60,000 nucleotides of DNA from contig LUCW03000108.1 of NCBI GenBank assembly GCA_001586965.3, positions 1-60,000 of the forward strand, written 5' to 3'. The position numbers and the translations under genes were made by a program. The notes beneath the pieces were generated by a model. That model was not told where the DNA came from and did not search any database. It was given only the letters and a program-made list of their open reading frames with translations. This document shows, piece by piece, positions 43,861 to 56,184 of the stretch. The stretch's first letter is position 1. Each line of letters begins with the position of its first letter. Source of the stretch: Sphaeroforma sirkka. Lineage: Eukaryota; Opisthokonta; Ichthyosporea; Ichthyophonida.

Positions 43861-45033
43861 GTGTTTTACATAATGTCTACTACATATTTTGAATACAATT
43901 ACGAAGCGGATTTGGATAGGTTCACACAAGTTACTGGCGACAAGATGTTTAATCACCGTGTACGAAATGTAAATCCGAAATACGACCAAGTTCAGTACGG
44001 TGGAGAAGATACAGTGCTGAACACAAGCGCGTATGAATATGAGCGCGTAATAAGAACAAATAGGAGCAGAGATAAATATTCAATGGGTCCACCTTCGTCT
44101 TGTCGATTATCCCCGCACGGGTTCAATAATCGCAGCGCATTTAAGGAGAAAGGCTTGCAGGGTCGAAAGCGGAGCATCACTTTGGTAAAGGAACCCACCG
44201 GCAACACACAGACATCAGATAATTATGACCTAGCTTCCCACCATATGGCGTGGTTCGATCATGAGGAAGCCATTGCCATAATTCTCCGCCATGGCGGCAA
44301 TAGTAAAACTGACGAGCTTCTCTGCCCCTTGGATATTCTGAGAGAGGTTCAAATTAACCTTGTGGTCTCTATCGCCCTTCACGAGTTACCAAGTAAAAAA
44401 ATATTTGATTCTTGTCTGCGAAGTCCAGAGAAAGCTGCTTGTGCAATTCGTTCTTTTACTGAAGGTTCGAGGCTAGAGTGCCTGTCGAAGCTATCGAAGC
44501 TTTACGTGGGTTGGTGGAATACTGCATACAATTGCACAGGCACAGATGTTGTGTGTGCAATAGTAGCTGATTTACTGGTCAATCCTATGGCTGTAAACCA
44601 TCAGAAACATGTATTAGACGACGCCTTATCCGATGCCAGTGTTTCTAAAGTACGCATTTCAAAAATCAACGTGAGGAGTGCCGTACGCCGTACATCCTCG
44701 ATGGTACATTCTGTTGCGAAGGCCTCAAAGAAGGCAGTTCGGGCATGTAGGCAGCGATCTCACCCAGGCACACGACAAAATACTCAACGGCGTGCTTCAA
44801 TTAGACTTGCACAATCCGGGAGAAGAGCAACTGATTTCGGTGGGCAAATTCAGCCGAGGTCTAGCTGTCCAGCACTTATGCAAGACATAGATCTTTACAA
44901 CAACCAGCAAAACATTTATCCTGTGAATGCAGAGAGCTCTAGCGAGGACAGCGGAACGGGGTATGCATTTAGTGAGACCATTACGGACAGAGAGCGTGAC
45001 TATTTTGACTGGTTGGGAATAGACAGAAGCTAG
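43861..45033 (+). CDS. Uncharacterised single-exon protein, weak RhoGAP-like pattern
   Basis: This 390-codon uninterrupted ORF is followed by AATAAA at 45245-45250. The N-terminal 110 residues are basic and Tyr/Asn/Arg-rich; residues 120-260 look globular; 270-345 are Arg/Lys/Ser-rich; the C terminus is acidic. Within the globular part, I-A-L-H-E-L-P-S-K-K-I-F-D, a helix ending S-K-L-Y-V-G-W-W, and then D-V-V-C-A-I-V-A-D-L-L-V-N-P resemble the order LeuPro turn, helix, N-K-M-x-x-x-N-L-A-x-x-F-x-P-x-L of RhoGAP domains. The catalytic Arg finger is not evident. A second Met at codon 5 (43873) is an equally good start. I cannot name the family with certainty. Lack of introns may mean a retrocopy. 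Confidence 0.5.
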   Translation: MFYIMSTTYFEYNYEADLDRFTQVTGDKMFNHRVRNVNPKYDQVQYGGEDTVLNTSAYEYERVIRTNRSRDKYSMGPPSSCRLSPHGFNNRSAFKEKGLQGRKRSITLVKEPTGNTQTSDNYDLASHHMAWFDHEEAIAIILRHGGNSKTDELLCPLDILREVQINLVVSIALHELPSKKIFDSCLRSPEKAACAIRSFTEGSRLECLSKLSKLYVGWWNTAYNCTGTDVVCAIVADLLVNPMAVNHQKHVLDDALSDASVSKVRISKINVRSAVRRTSSMVHSVAKASKKAVRACRQRSHPGTRQNTQRRASIRLAQSGRRATDFGGQIQPRSSCPALMQDIDLYNNQQNIYPVNAESSSEDSGTGYAFSETITDRERDYFDWLGIDRS

Positions 45034-45244
45034 AGATACACCTGGAATGCAGCGTCTCATTCTGGAAGTGAGTAATGCAGCGCTTGCCGAATGTCAAGAT
45101 TAAATTATTATTTTTTAATATCAAGAAGAATTTTTAACTACCAATAACGGGTATTTCGTAGGGTCGAAATCAACCGTGCGCTAGCAAGCAGGACAGAATG
45201 GATCGATGTGAAGGCTACAATCAATAGCAACAGGCCTATTGTTT

Positions 45245-45250
45245 AATAAA
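45245..45250 (+). terminator. Polyadenylation signal AATAAA
   Basis: It lies 212 bases after the stop of the 43861-45033 ORF, in the phrase gtttaataaataaaag. A near-copy of this phrase recurs 157 bases on. Confidence 0.5.
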
Positions 45251-45562
45251 TAAAAGTTGCGATGTGCAGCTTGTTTCAAAGGTACCACACGACTAAAACA
45301 TACTTATGTGTATTTGTATATAAACGTATTCGTATATACAAGACAAAATATATCGTTGTAAATAAACAAGATGCAATTCAGTTGCAACAGGCCTATTGTT
45401 TCAAAAAATAAAAGTTGCTGAGTTGAATCTGTTCCTAAATGTATCACTTACTATATAAAAATACTAAGATGCATTCGTATATGACTGTATTCATACATAG
45501 TTTATCGGTGCATAAGGATAGGCGTACACTATAGATGTATATACAATACACGCTTTCAAACT

Positions 45563-45603
45563 ATTATATATATATATACGCATACACACATCACACACAC
45601 ACG

Positions 45604-45655
<52 letters not shown>

Positions 45656-45661
45656 TAATAT

Positions 45662-45759
<98 letters not shown>

Positions 45760-45940
45760 TGCGTGTGTGTACACATGTGTAATTGTATTGCGCGCATGTG
45801 GGTGTGGGTGGGTATGGGCAAGCAGGTGGGTGTGTGAGTAGGTTGGTGTGTATTTGTGGACGGGTGAGTGGATGAGGGTGTGGGCTTGGGGTGTGTGTGT
45901 GTGTGCGTGTGGGTGCGTGTGTGGGTACGTTTTGTGTGTG

Positions 45941-46007
<67 letters not shown>

Positions 46008-46011
46008 ATAT

Positions 46012-46066
<55 letters not shown>

Positions 46067-46080
46067 TGCTAATATATAAA
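45563..46080. repeat. (TA)n, (CA)n and (TG)n microsatellite tract
   Basis: Alternating blocks of (CA)n, (TA)n, a G/T-rich middle (45765-45940), (TA)n and (TG)n. The CA blocks on the left and TG blocks on the right form a loose large inverted repeat. Long ORFs here are repeat artefacts. Confidence 0.95.
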
Positions 46081-46280
46081 TATGTGAATTTATATTTTTT
46101 TTTATTTAGGTGTGTAAGAGTGCATTTATGGATGTGTATAGTATGTATAACAGAATGTACAAATATACTTGTATGCATCCGTATATGACCTTATTCGGAT
46201 ATATAAATTATTAGTACAGAAGGATAGGCCTACAGTGTAGATTTACATACAATACGCATATACAACAATGCCCTCATACG

Positions 46281-46760
<480 letters not shown>

Positions 46761-47246
46761 ATGTATAGCTAGATACATACGCTGAAATTTATCTACATAC
46801 CCCTGTAAAATAAATCTTTAAGTAAAAGTGGAAAATGGTCTTACATGAATTCTTCACCTTAGCTTGTTATTTAAACGAGCGCACAGTGGATTTTGAAATT
46901 GAATTGAGGATTTGCATTTAGTACATACTATTGTATTTTTATGACACTCTTGTGCAATAAGTGCCGAAAAATGAATTTATTATATCAGTAGCAGCCACGA
47001 TATACATAGTATTCCACTACCAAACTTTGATCCCTAGCGCACAAGTTTCTTATTTCCTGAGTCGCTCGAATCTATATCTCGTCCAACCTATAGCTCGACT
47101 TCAATAATGCATTCTGTCAGTCAGTGAATGCGGCGGCACAACCCATGAGACAGCACATATAACTTGCATTGACCAAATTATAGTTGTTCGACTATTAACG
47201 GTGACCACCGTGCCCTTGACAGTATCCGAATATCGGCGACAGCGTG
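46761..47246. other. Unique spacer, nothing recognised
   Basis: Non-repetitive sequence of moderate AT content. No ORF, RNA or repeat that I can support. Confidence 0.5.
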
Positions 47247-47396
47247 TACACACACACAAACACACGCACACACACACACACACACACGCACACACACACA
47301 CATACACACACACACACATACACACACACACGTGTATATACACGCACGTATACACACACGTGTATATACACGCACGCATACACACACGTTTACACA
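47247..47396. repeat. (CA)n microsatellite with CGTATA interruptions
   Basis: (CA)n broken by cacgtgtatatacacgcacgta, a 31-base phrase that itself repeats twice (47329-47390). Confidence 0.9.
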
Positions 47397-47519
47397 GAGT
47401 AAACACTCCATTGAGTGTATTCGTCAGCTCTTTGATCCAGGTCGAGCATTAACAAAAGTAGTTGCAAACTATAGGTATAGCTTCCTCTATTGTACACTCC
47501 AGATTCTAGCACTGCCCTA

Positions 47520-47960
47520 CAGAGTGCAGAGTACAGAGTACAGAGTACAGACGGCAGCGGACTGTTTCATATGAAAGTGTCATTTTTACATCACATCAGT
47601 ATTCTTTGAATCATAACAGACGTGCTGAGAGTCCGAGACTTGAGACTTGAGACTTGAGACTTGAGTGAGTTGTTGAGAGTTGAGGTTCGGACTGAGGGTT
47701 GAGAGTTGAGAGTTGAGGTCTTGAGGTTTGAGGGTTGAGACTTGAGACTCGAGAGTCGAGACTACTTGTGAGTTCTTGTGGAGGAGAACAGAGTTTTCAC
47801 AGTTACACTTTTCAGTGTTACCCACTTTTCCAAGTTTCCGGTCGGCCGTGAGACCGCGAGTCTGCAGTGACTGCACTCTTCAGTCTACAGTCTGCAGTCT
47901 GCACTGAGCCACTGACTGCTGACAGCTGAGCCGCTGACAGTGTCACACTCTACAGTCTAC
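47520..47960. repeat. Set of heptamer minisatellites
   Basis: 47520-47556 is agagtac/agtacag repeated; 47632-47665 is gagactt five times; 47690-47765 is ttgagag and gagactt variants; 47876-47912 is ctacagt, ctgcagt, ctgcact. The step is seven bases throughout although the words differ. Related words occur at 41236-41467 and near 48571-48592. Confidence 0.75.
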
Positions 47961-48973
47961 AACGCTACACACAAGAAGAAGAGAGTCACAACAAGAAGAG
48001 AGAGGGAGAGAGAGAGTCTATGTATTAACATCCTGCATAGTATTTATGTTTTATCTCGAGCTCTGATCACTCCGTCAAGCGGGGGGCCGGGGGGGGGGGG
48101 GGGTCATGTTTCATAATTATTTTTAAAAAACAAAGAACAAAAAACAAACACTCGTCACAATTTTCATTGTTTTCAAGCAGTTTTCCATAGTATCAGTACA
48201 ATCACTAATTCACTACAAAGCAGCCAGATTCATCAATTCAGTACATCCACGAAATAGATACCCCAAATGATAGAGCAAGAGTAATATCTGATTGAGCAGA
48301 GATTGACTCCATACCCCAAATTTATCAAGTTATCAACAACCAATTAAAACTGTATTGGCTTTTTGGACTGTTTGTGACCTGAAGTCTGATGAGTGATGAG
48401 GAGTCCACATCAGGTCATCAAGAGGTATTCTTTTTTTAAGAAAACAAAAACTGGTTTTAGACTTTTTTGAGTGACAGACTTTAGATATGCACAAATAGAT
48501 ATGTAGATACTTTCAGACTCAGTCAGGGACCACCAGAGGGTGTCTCCTATACAGTGTATGAATTCATCAGTCTGTAGACTCGGTACTCTGTAATTATAAA
48601 TATTAGGTCAATCATTGGAGATGCTAGACGTTATGTCTTAGAGATACATCATAGCTCCTCATTGAGTAGTTATATATATATTTATAAGATTCAGTCAACA
48701 AGGAGAATATATCTATACTGATACAGCGAATGCAGTCTGTAGTCATTAGGTCAATCATTGGAGATACTATTTAAAGTTCAAGTCAGGCTGTAATTAGCTA
48801 ATTTTAGTGGCGAATTGAGATTTTGGCGCGTAACCTAGCCATTATACTTGTACAAATTTCGTTCATGTCACATATATTTACACACTTATTGAAAAGATAA
48901 ATAGACTTTGGCATGTATTTAGGCACATTCGACGAGTAGTTGTGTCAGTCCTTTGTACCGACTTCTTGTGCGT
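47961..48973. other. Spacer with G-run, nothing recognised
   Basis: It contains G6, CC, G15 at 48081-48103. The phrase gtcaatcattggagata recurs at about 48607 and 48751. No gene is seen. Confidence 0.45.
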
Positions 48974-49315
48974 ATGTCGGACAAAACTGCTACGGGGAAA
49001 CTAAAAGGCCACAGCAAGAATGGTCCACGTCGCCAAAAAGGCTCTGGCGGTCCTATACCGTCAAAAGGAGTGCCGAGCGAGCCAAAAAGAAAAGGGATTA
49101 ATAAATACGGAACGATGCGAAATTAGGGATCAGGTCGTCAAAAGGGTGCGGAGGTAGTTAAAAAACGTGCTCAAGACCAATCAAGCATCATGGATTACCA
49201 GCCTTCAACCACACCGAGTGAACAAGCTGTTTCCTTACGTTGGCCCGGAACAGTAGTAGATGCAAGTGAAGGTACTACGCTACGACAGCAAAGCAAGATG
49301 ATCAGTTCACATTAG
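48974..49315 (+). CDS. Small basic ORF, one in-frame TAG, uncharacterised
   Basis: ATG at 48974 opens 50 codons of Lys/Arg/Gly/Ser/Pro-rich protein ending at TAG 49124-49126. The same frame goes on for 62 codons to TAG at 49313-49315. Both halves share composition and the word R-Q-K-G (G-P-R-R-Q-K-G-S-G and G-S-G-R-Q-K-G-A), which suggests one coding unit. The stop may be a mutation, a readthrough codon, or the AG end of a short intron; an in-frame 57-base gt...ag segment ending exactly at the stop (49070-49126) would remove it, but its donor gtgccg is poor. It is isolated between microsatellites. No family is recognised. Confidence 0.4.
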
Positions 49316-49415
49316 TTTTAGAGTAGTTTATTAATAGTGTTAATGAGCATACATGCTCAACAGACGAAAACATGTGAAATTCTAACAATAACCTTTTAGA
49401 TCGCGGACTTACCGT

Positions 49416-49795
<380 letters not shown>

Positions 49796-49867
49796 TACGT
49801 ACGTACGTGCGTACGTACGTACGCACGCGTACGCACGCAACGCGCACGCACGCACGCACGCACGCAC
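49796..49867. repeat. (ACGT)n / (CGCA)n alternating purine-pyrimidine tract
   Basis: About 70 bases of acgtacgt and cgcacgca words. Alternating purine-pyrimidine with many CpG is the classic composition for Z-DNA, and acgt blocks are self-complementary. CpG is otherwise scarce in these repeats. Confidence 0.85.
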
Positions 49868-50260
49868 ATCATTAGCCATAATATACATATGTATATATCA
49901 TATAATAATATATATATATGCGTATGCATAATGTCAATATAATATAATATATGCCATTATATAATATATACATATATACATAATGTTATTACGTAATGTA
50001 TATACATAACATACATATAATATATAATATATACATAATATGTAATATATAATATTATACATATACATATATGCATATATTACATAATAATAATAATATA
50101 TATACATAATAATAATGCATGCATATGTTAATATATAATAATAATATATTATATAATATTGTTACATATATATTATATAATAATATAATATATAATATAT
50201 ATATTATCACACACACACACACCATCACATATATGTATATTACACATACATATTATGTAC
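49868..50260. repeat. AT-rich degenerate repeat (TAATA, ATATAC words)
   Basis: A mixture of TAATA, ATATAC and ATAATA words with no fixed unit. No gene. Confidence 0.85.
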
Positions 50261-50640
50261 ATAATACAATACGTACGCATACGTACGCACGTAATACGTA
50301 ATGCCACGCAATGTGCATGTGCGCATTATGATATTATTGCATGTATGTATGTACGCATGTACGCAGTATATAATGAATGTACGTATGCATGCATGTACGC
50401 ATGCGCATGCATGCAACGTATGCATGCATGTACGTGCGTATGTATGTGCATGCGTGTGTGTGTGTGATATGTATTTATGTATGCATGTAATGTATGCATG
50501 CATGCGCATGTATATATGTATGTGTGCGATGCATGCATGTATGTATGCATGTATGTGTATGTATGTAGATGTATGTGTGTGATGTATGTGTGAATGCATG
50601 TATGATGCATATACATGTATATATATGTATATATACGAGA
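50261..50640. repeat. (ATGC)n / (ATGT)n tetranucleotide tract
   Basis: gcatgcatgtacg-type words, all alternating purine-pyrimidine and locally palindromic (gcatgc, tgcgca). All three frames are open on both strands because of the repeat, so none of those ORFs is credible. Confidence 0.9.
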
Positions 50641-51070
<430 letters not shown>

Positions 51071-52659
51071 CAAGCAAAAGTATATATACTTTATAGTGCT
51101 GCCAACTATCAATTTTTCAATATCCAGGGATTTTGCCTGCACTTTATAAAAGCAACAAGGAAGTGTAAAATGAAACACGCAGCACAACAACAATGCAGGT
51201 AGTACCGGCGCGATAGTGATCAAGAGAAGATCTGAAACAGGACTAGGGTTTACAATCGCTTGCGATTTGAACGTGCTGATGTTTAAATTATCATATGGAA
51301 ATTCACAATCAAGGTGTTTGCAGAACGCTAATAAATCTTTATATTTGTTTGACATGGCTTATATTTGGTGTAGGTGCCAGAGCACTCTATATTTTTGCTT
51401 ACGAATATTTCTAGTTGTCATGCTCGCATACGTGCAACATTTGTGTGACTGTGACTTTTATTTGAATGGTTGTGGCTATGAAGGCGGCAACGAGAACACG
51501 GAGCGCTATATACATATAAACACCACATACATATGTACTATGTATGATACATATTTAATTTACGTCCTTATAAGTCAGACTTTCTCTCAGACTCTCAGTC
51601 TCTCTCGCTCGAAAGAGCCAGCACGAGGCCTCTCACTGTTCCACACAGAGTGTCAGATATAAACTGTTGTTTTGCACAGTATGTATTGCCTGCCCAATTG
51701 TCCATAGCTTTGTTGATTACGCTAACAGCGCACGACATTCTAGAAAACGGCGGCGCAGAAGTGAGTAGTTGACAGCCTACATGGTTTAGTAGTGGGCAGT
51801 GGATTGCATGCTACAGCTGAGGAGAATAGACAACAAGACTTCCAGACATGAAGCGTGACCGCCACAGTATTGTTTTCAGCCAGTAGCTACCATACTGCTG
51901 GTGTTTCCGATCAACTCTTTTGCGGATTCAGAGCTCAACGGGCTTCAGACGCTGTCCTTTCGATTATTACAGCGGCTGAATTAGCATATAATCGGTGTGT
52001 TTGCAAGGTCTAGCTGTAAACCTTCTAAGAATAGACAACAACTCGGGCAAACTATTGAGACAGAGCAATGGGCTGCAAGTACACATCCAAGGTTTACAAT
52101 CGTGCAAGAAACACAGAGTAAGGCGTGTGCGCTCGTGTGTTTTAGGAGTTTCGTTGTAGTGCAGGATTTGGTTATCGATTGCGATTGTTTCTGGGACCAA
52201 AGTTAATCCACCAATTTTAATCGCAAGCACGCGTGCCGTGATGAGCGCGACTACCAACACATTCTGACCGCCATACAAGAAGCGTTATAGTCATATGTAT
52301 TGTTATAAGCCAGTAACTACCATACTGTCAGTACTTCCAATCGTTGCACATCGGGGGTTGTATTGCATTGCAGATTGTGAGGAGTTCAACGTCAGGACAT
52401 GGTCTCAGCACGCTACGCTTTTCGAATAGGACAATATCGGCTGACCTGTTGAGATAGTTGAGCACCATCGTGTCGTGTTTCATGAAGCTTACTTCGGCAC
52501 AACTGCCCCGCACAACCTTATGCTGTCAGTAGCACGCTGGAATTATGTCAAATAATCGGATGCCTCTCCTCTGGCGGTCTCGTTGCATTTACGTACCCCA
52601 CCTTCTATCCCGTGATGTCTTAGCATTCCCCGCCCAGATGCTGGGTTTGAAGCGTTGTT
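51071..52659. other. Intergenic, no recognised gene; one diverged direct repeat
   Basis: A 148-codon forward ORF at 51216-51662 is Cys/Tyr/Leu-rich and matches nothing I know. 51850-51915 and 52279-52344 are direct copies (gccagtagctaccatactg against gccagtaactaccatactg). The region lies 3' of the reverse-strand RABL6-like gene, so its right part may be 3' untranslated. Confidence 0.4.
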
Positions 52660-54710
52660 CTACCTATCTCTATGCCGACTTTTCCCCGGTTCACTACCTC
52701 GATCGTCATCGACTCCATAACCTCTATCCTTATCCCGCCTTCTGCGCGTAGAATCGTCCGTTCCCTCTTTGCTCTTGCGGGGTTTGCTATCATCACTACG
52801 ATCTCTGCGTTCTCTACCTTGCTGTCCCAATGCATTACTGTGTCGGCGTTCACTTTTTCGTAGTTCACTGCTATTCCTTTCCTCCTTACTACGTGCAGAA
52901 TCGCTTGCCTCCTTAGTTCCGTGGCTTCGCTCTCGATGCTTCTCCTTCCCGGCAACCCCCCCCGGTCTATCTCGTTTGTCCTCCTTCGTCTTGTTGGATT
53001 TCTTACTTTTACGTGTATGCCTCGTATTTCCTCTGGAATGCGAGGTGTTAGTATTTGCAGTAATAAGTGCATCAAAGTCCACGTACTCGTTGCGGACAGC
53101 AGACAAGTCTAAATCGTCATGGGCACTCAAATGGGGATTCTCCAATCCGTTCACCCCCAAACCCATAGCGCGCACAGATTCTGGCTCATGTTCCTGGTTT
53201 TGGATGGATTCAAAAGCTAGTTGAGATGCCCGAGCCGGAGAACTTCGTGCTGACACACTCGCAGAATCGCCATAAAAGCTATCCAGATAGTCGTTTGATC
53301 TGGGAGTACTCTTGCTGGCCAGCGGAAATGGGATCTCATCTTTGCTGTCACCATCATCGGCTCTTGAATGATAGTGATGTTTACGGTAACGAAATTTAAA
53401 GCTGATTGTATTTCGCAACAATCATTCAACTTTTGTTGGAATGTAGATGACTCACTGACAAGTTTTCAGCCTATTACGACAATACACTGTAAATATGCAA
53501 AAGCCATTAAATTGACCCGGACTCGAATAGAACTATATTGCGAAACATGGCCAAAAATAATTGAGATGCATTCCTCGACAATTGTACACGAACTCACATG
53601 CGAACGAAAATACCTTCGAGAGCGTCTGCTGTGCTTTCGTGTACCTTGTGACCCCCGCACCTCACGGGCTCTAACTGGAACCTTAGCTGCGGCCATATTT
53701 GAGACCGGTGCCAAATCGGCATATCCTGTCAGTATTTTCCTTGATTCAACGATGTCTGCGCGTTCCTTGCTACGATCTTCACTCAGGAGCTTCCCTATGT
53801 CCTTTTTCTCAGTCATCTGTTTCTTCTTCGGGGCGGTCTTAGGGTTCGGTTTCGTTTCCAGAGCACTCTCACTGCTGCTGCTGCTATCCGATGCGCCACT
53901 CTGTTGTCCTACACCGACAACACCATTGCGCACCACCTCATCGTACGAGAAGTCTTCATCAACGGCCACACTTAGCAGCCTGCTGTCACCCTCTGCCGTG
54001 GCATCCACAGGATCAGATATCTCATGTTCATCCATCACATCCCTCGCAGCCCCATCTCCAGCACTAACAATATTGGCCGATTTATAGCTGTCATCGGGTA
54101 ATACATCTGCGGTTGCACCTCCAAGCTGGCCTGTGCTCAGGTCGTCCGCGCTTCCATAGAACTCAGACAACTGTGCGCTGGGCGCGGCTCCGCCGGATTC
54201 TATTACTATGGGCACCAAATCACTAAGTAAGTCGAAGGCCACGTCATCTTTGTTCTCAGATTGCTCTGATATGTCTATCGGGTTGACAGTTCCCTCCCCT
54301 ATGCGAGTTCCATCATTTTCAACTGCAGTATCTTTGCTGTAAGCACTAGATGCTTCCAACACCCCAGCAGATGACGCTAATCGATCCTCGATTCCATCAC
54401 CGCGACTTTCGTCAGGTATATTCACACCTTGGTGTTCTTGAACTGAAGACATACTATCTTTTGTATCCCGAATGTAGCCATTTTCGTCAACTTGCTCCTT
54501 CGCATGTCTACGAGCGGAACTGGGCAACGCCTCTCTCAAATTTTGCGGTTGAGATTCCGCCAGCATCGGGAAGGAGGGCTGTACTTGTGTCTGAGCCGAC
54601 GAATGCGATATATGCCCGTCTTCAACTTTTTCACCTGATGACTTTCGTCGCCGTGAATCGATGTACTCCGCATGGGACTGTAACTTGCTCTCATCCAGGA
54701 GAGCGCTGGT
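52660..54710 (-). CDS. Disordered C-terminal tail exons of the RABL6-like gene
   Basis: Exon 5 (54710-53614) is rich in Ser, Asp, Glu and Ala; exon 6 (53401-52660) becomes strongly Lys/Arg/Asp/Ser. A donor ag|gtatttt at 53613 and acceptor atcag|c at 53402 join in phase 2-1; a second acceptor at 53363 also fits the phase. Near the start, A-L-L-D-E-S-K-L-Q followed by I-D-S-R-R-R fits what comes after the GTPase domain in RABL6. The alternative is a separate gene starting at ATG 54722-54720, because the exon 5 acceptor (tatccag) has a poor pyrimidine tract. The TAG at 52660 sits in ag|gtagaac, a possible donor, so another exon may follow. Confidence 0.6.
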
Positions 54711-56151
54711 CTGGATAGTCATTGGAATTCGTATTTAAGTAGCGATCGCGTTCCATTGATAAGCAAGAAGAGAAACCTGCTCTTTTGGTCGATACATTAT
54801 GCATTTCGAAGACGCTACGAACTGACCAGAGGCTACCAATAGATCTTAACCCAACACTGGAGAGTGCAGCAACGTTCAGCTCAAGAAATTGGTAAGCACG
54901 CACCATTGTTAGTTCCAGAAGAGTAGCTAATGGATACTAACCTCTGACAAATGCACGCACCACGATTGGGTTTGAAAGAGTAGCCAATTGATACTAACCT
55001 TTGGCAAATGCACGCACCACGATTGGGTTTGAAAGAGTAGCCAATTGATACTAACCTTTGGCAAATGCACGCAAAATGATTGGTTTCAGAAGTAGTTAAT
55101 AAATACTAACTTCTGGCAAATGGACGCACCACGATTGATTTTAAAAGCGCAGCCAATGAATACCAACCTCTCGCAAATTGACGGCGTTGGCCTGCAACAT
55201 GTCGTTAAGTGACCGTCGTTGCAGATGCAGAAACGGCAGAGACAGGTAGCTGTGCAGAAACTGCAGGCCATACCTGGACGGTTTCAAAAGAAAGAAACAG
55301 TTAGACCTACGGTTGTGCATGAGGTTGGGTAAATATTACAAAGCGGCACGTGATATGCTTGTTTCGAGTCAACATAGGAAGCGAGCGTCTGCTTGTTACC
55401 GCATGCCGAGCAAAGTGTAAACGAGAAAAATAGCAGGACAAGAGACAACAAGTTGAATTCTGCCGTTGCGTTTTGGCTTTCAACGTTTTGGAATGATTGG
55501 ATGGATAGATAAGTAGTATAAATGATATACGGCACAAGTATATCGGTAAAGTCAAGGCAAATATACAATCACATACGAATTGAAGAAATATTGATAAAAT
55601 AGATAATAGAATTAGTTATTCTCATGTAATCCGTGAAGTGATCACTTTTAAAGTCCTGTTTACTTCCGTGCTCAAGGGAAAGAGCTCACAAGCTTCAGAC
55701 GACAAATGACAAGCCATTATCAACGCGCAAGCCATTACCAACGCTCAAAATCCGCTTTTGTCAAGTGAATCCGCACACAAATGCAAAACCCACATGCAAA
55801 AGCAATTCCACCATCATCCTTATTATAGTGGTACGTCCGCCAGCAAAAGGATGGTACCTGTGTGTGGATATCGTAGGGGACAAATAGCATCTAATCCCGT
55901 CAGAGCAACACAGTAAAACATACCCGTTCTTCAACGACACCTCGGCGAACCGCACATCCCGGTCATTGTCGTAAGCCATGTTGTCCGTCCACGCCATCAG
56001 TTCTTCGCTAGTGATACTGCGATCTTGTCGCAGATCGACCTACGCGCATGAGCAGATATATGCGTACATTAGTAAAAGTTGAGTGCGTATAGCGCTGTTC
56101 CTTCACCGTTCTATCCACACAATAAAACAAGAAAGCAATCGTGCGCATCGA

Positions 56152-56184
<33 letters not shown>

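Larger units (their letters stand above)
45227..46270. repeat. Duplicated 3' flank segments around a microsatellite
   Basis: gcaacaggcctattgttt occurs at 45227 and 45384 (157 apart), each followed by ataaaagttgc. The segment 45471-45560 (gcattcgtatatgactgtat, ggataggcgtacac) recurs diverged at 46175-46270. So the gene's 3' flank was duplicated and then separated by microsatellite growth. Confidence 0.6.

Noticed and set aside
45491..46188. Long overlapping ORFs on both strands (up to 195 codons)
   Set aside because: They consist of Ile-Tyr and Cys-Val or Thr-His repeats translated from TA, CA and TG microsatellites in every frame.
52545..54718. Forward-strand Leu/Ser-rich ORFs over the RABL6 tail
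   Set aside because: Antisense readings of Lys/Arg/Asp/Ser codons; the reverse frames have phase-consistent splice sites and fit the upstream exons.
54722..54906. Extra RABL6 exon just upstream of 54710 (L-N-V-A-A-L-S-S-V)
   Set aside because: An acceptor-like cttgag and open codons exist, but the stretch reaches a stop after ten codons and no good donor joins it in phase to exon 5.
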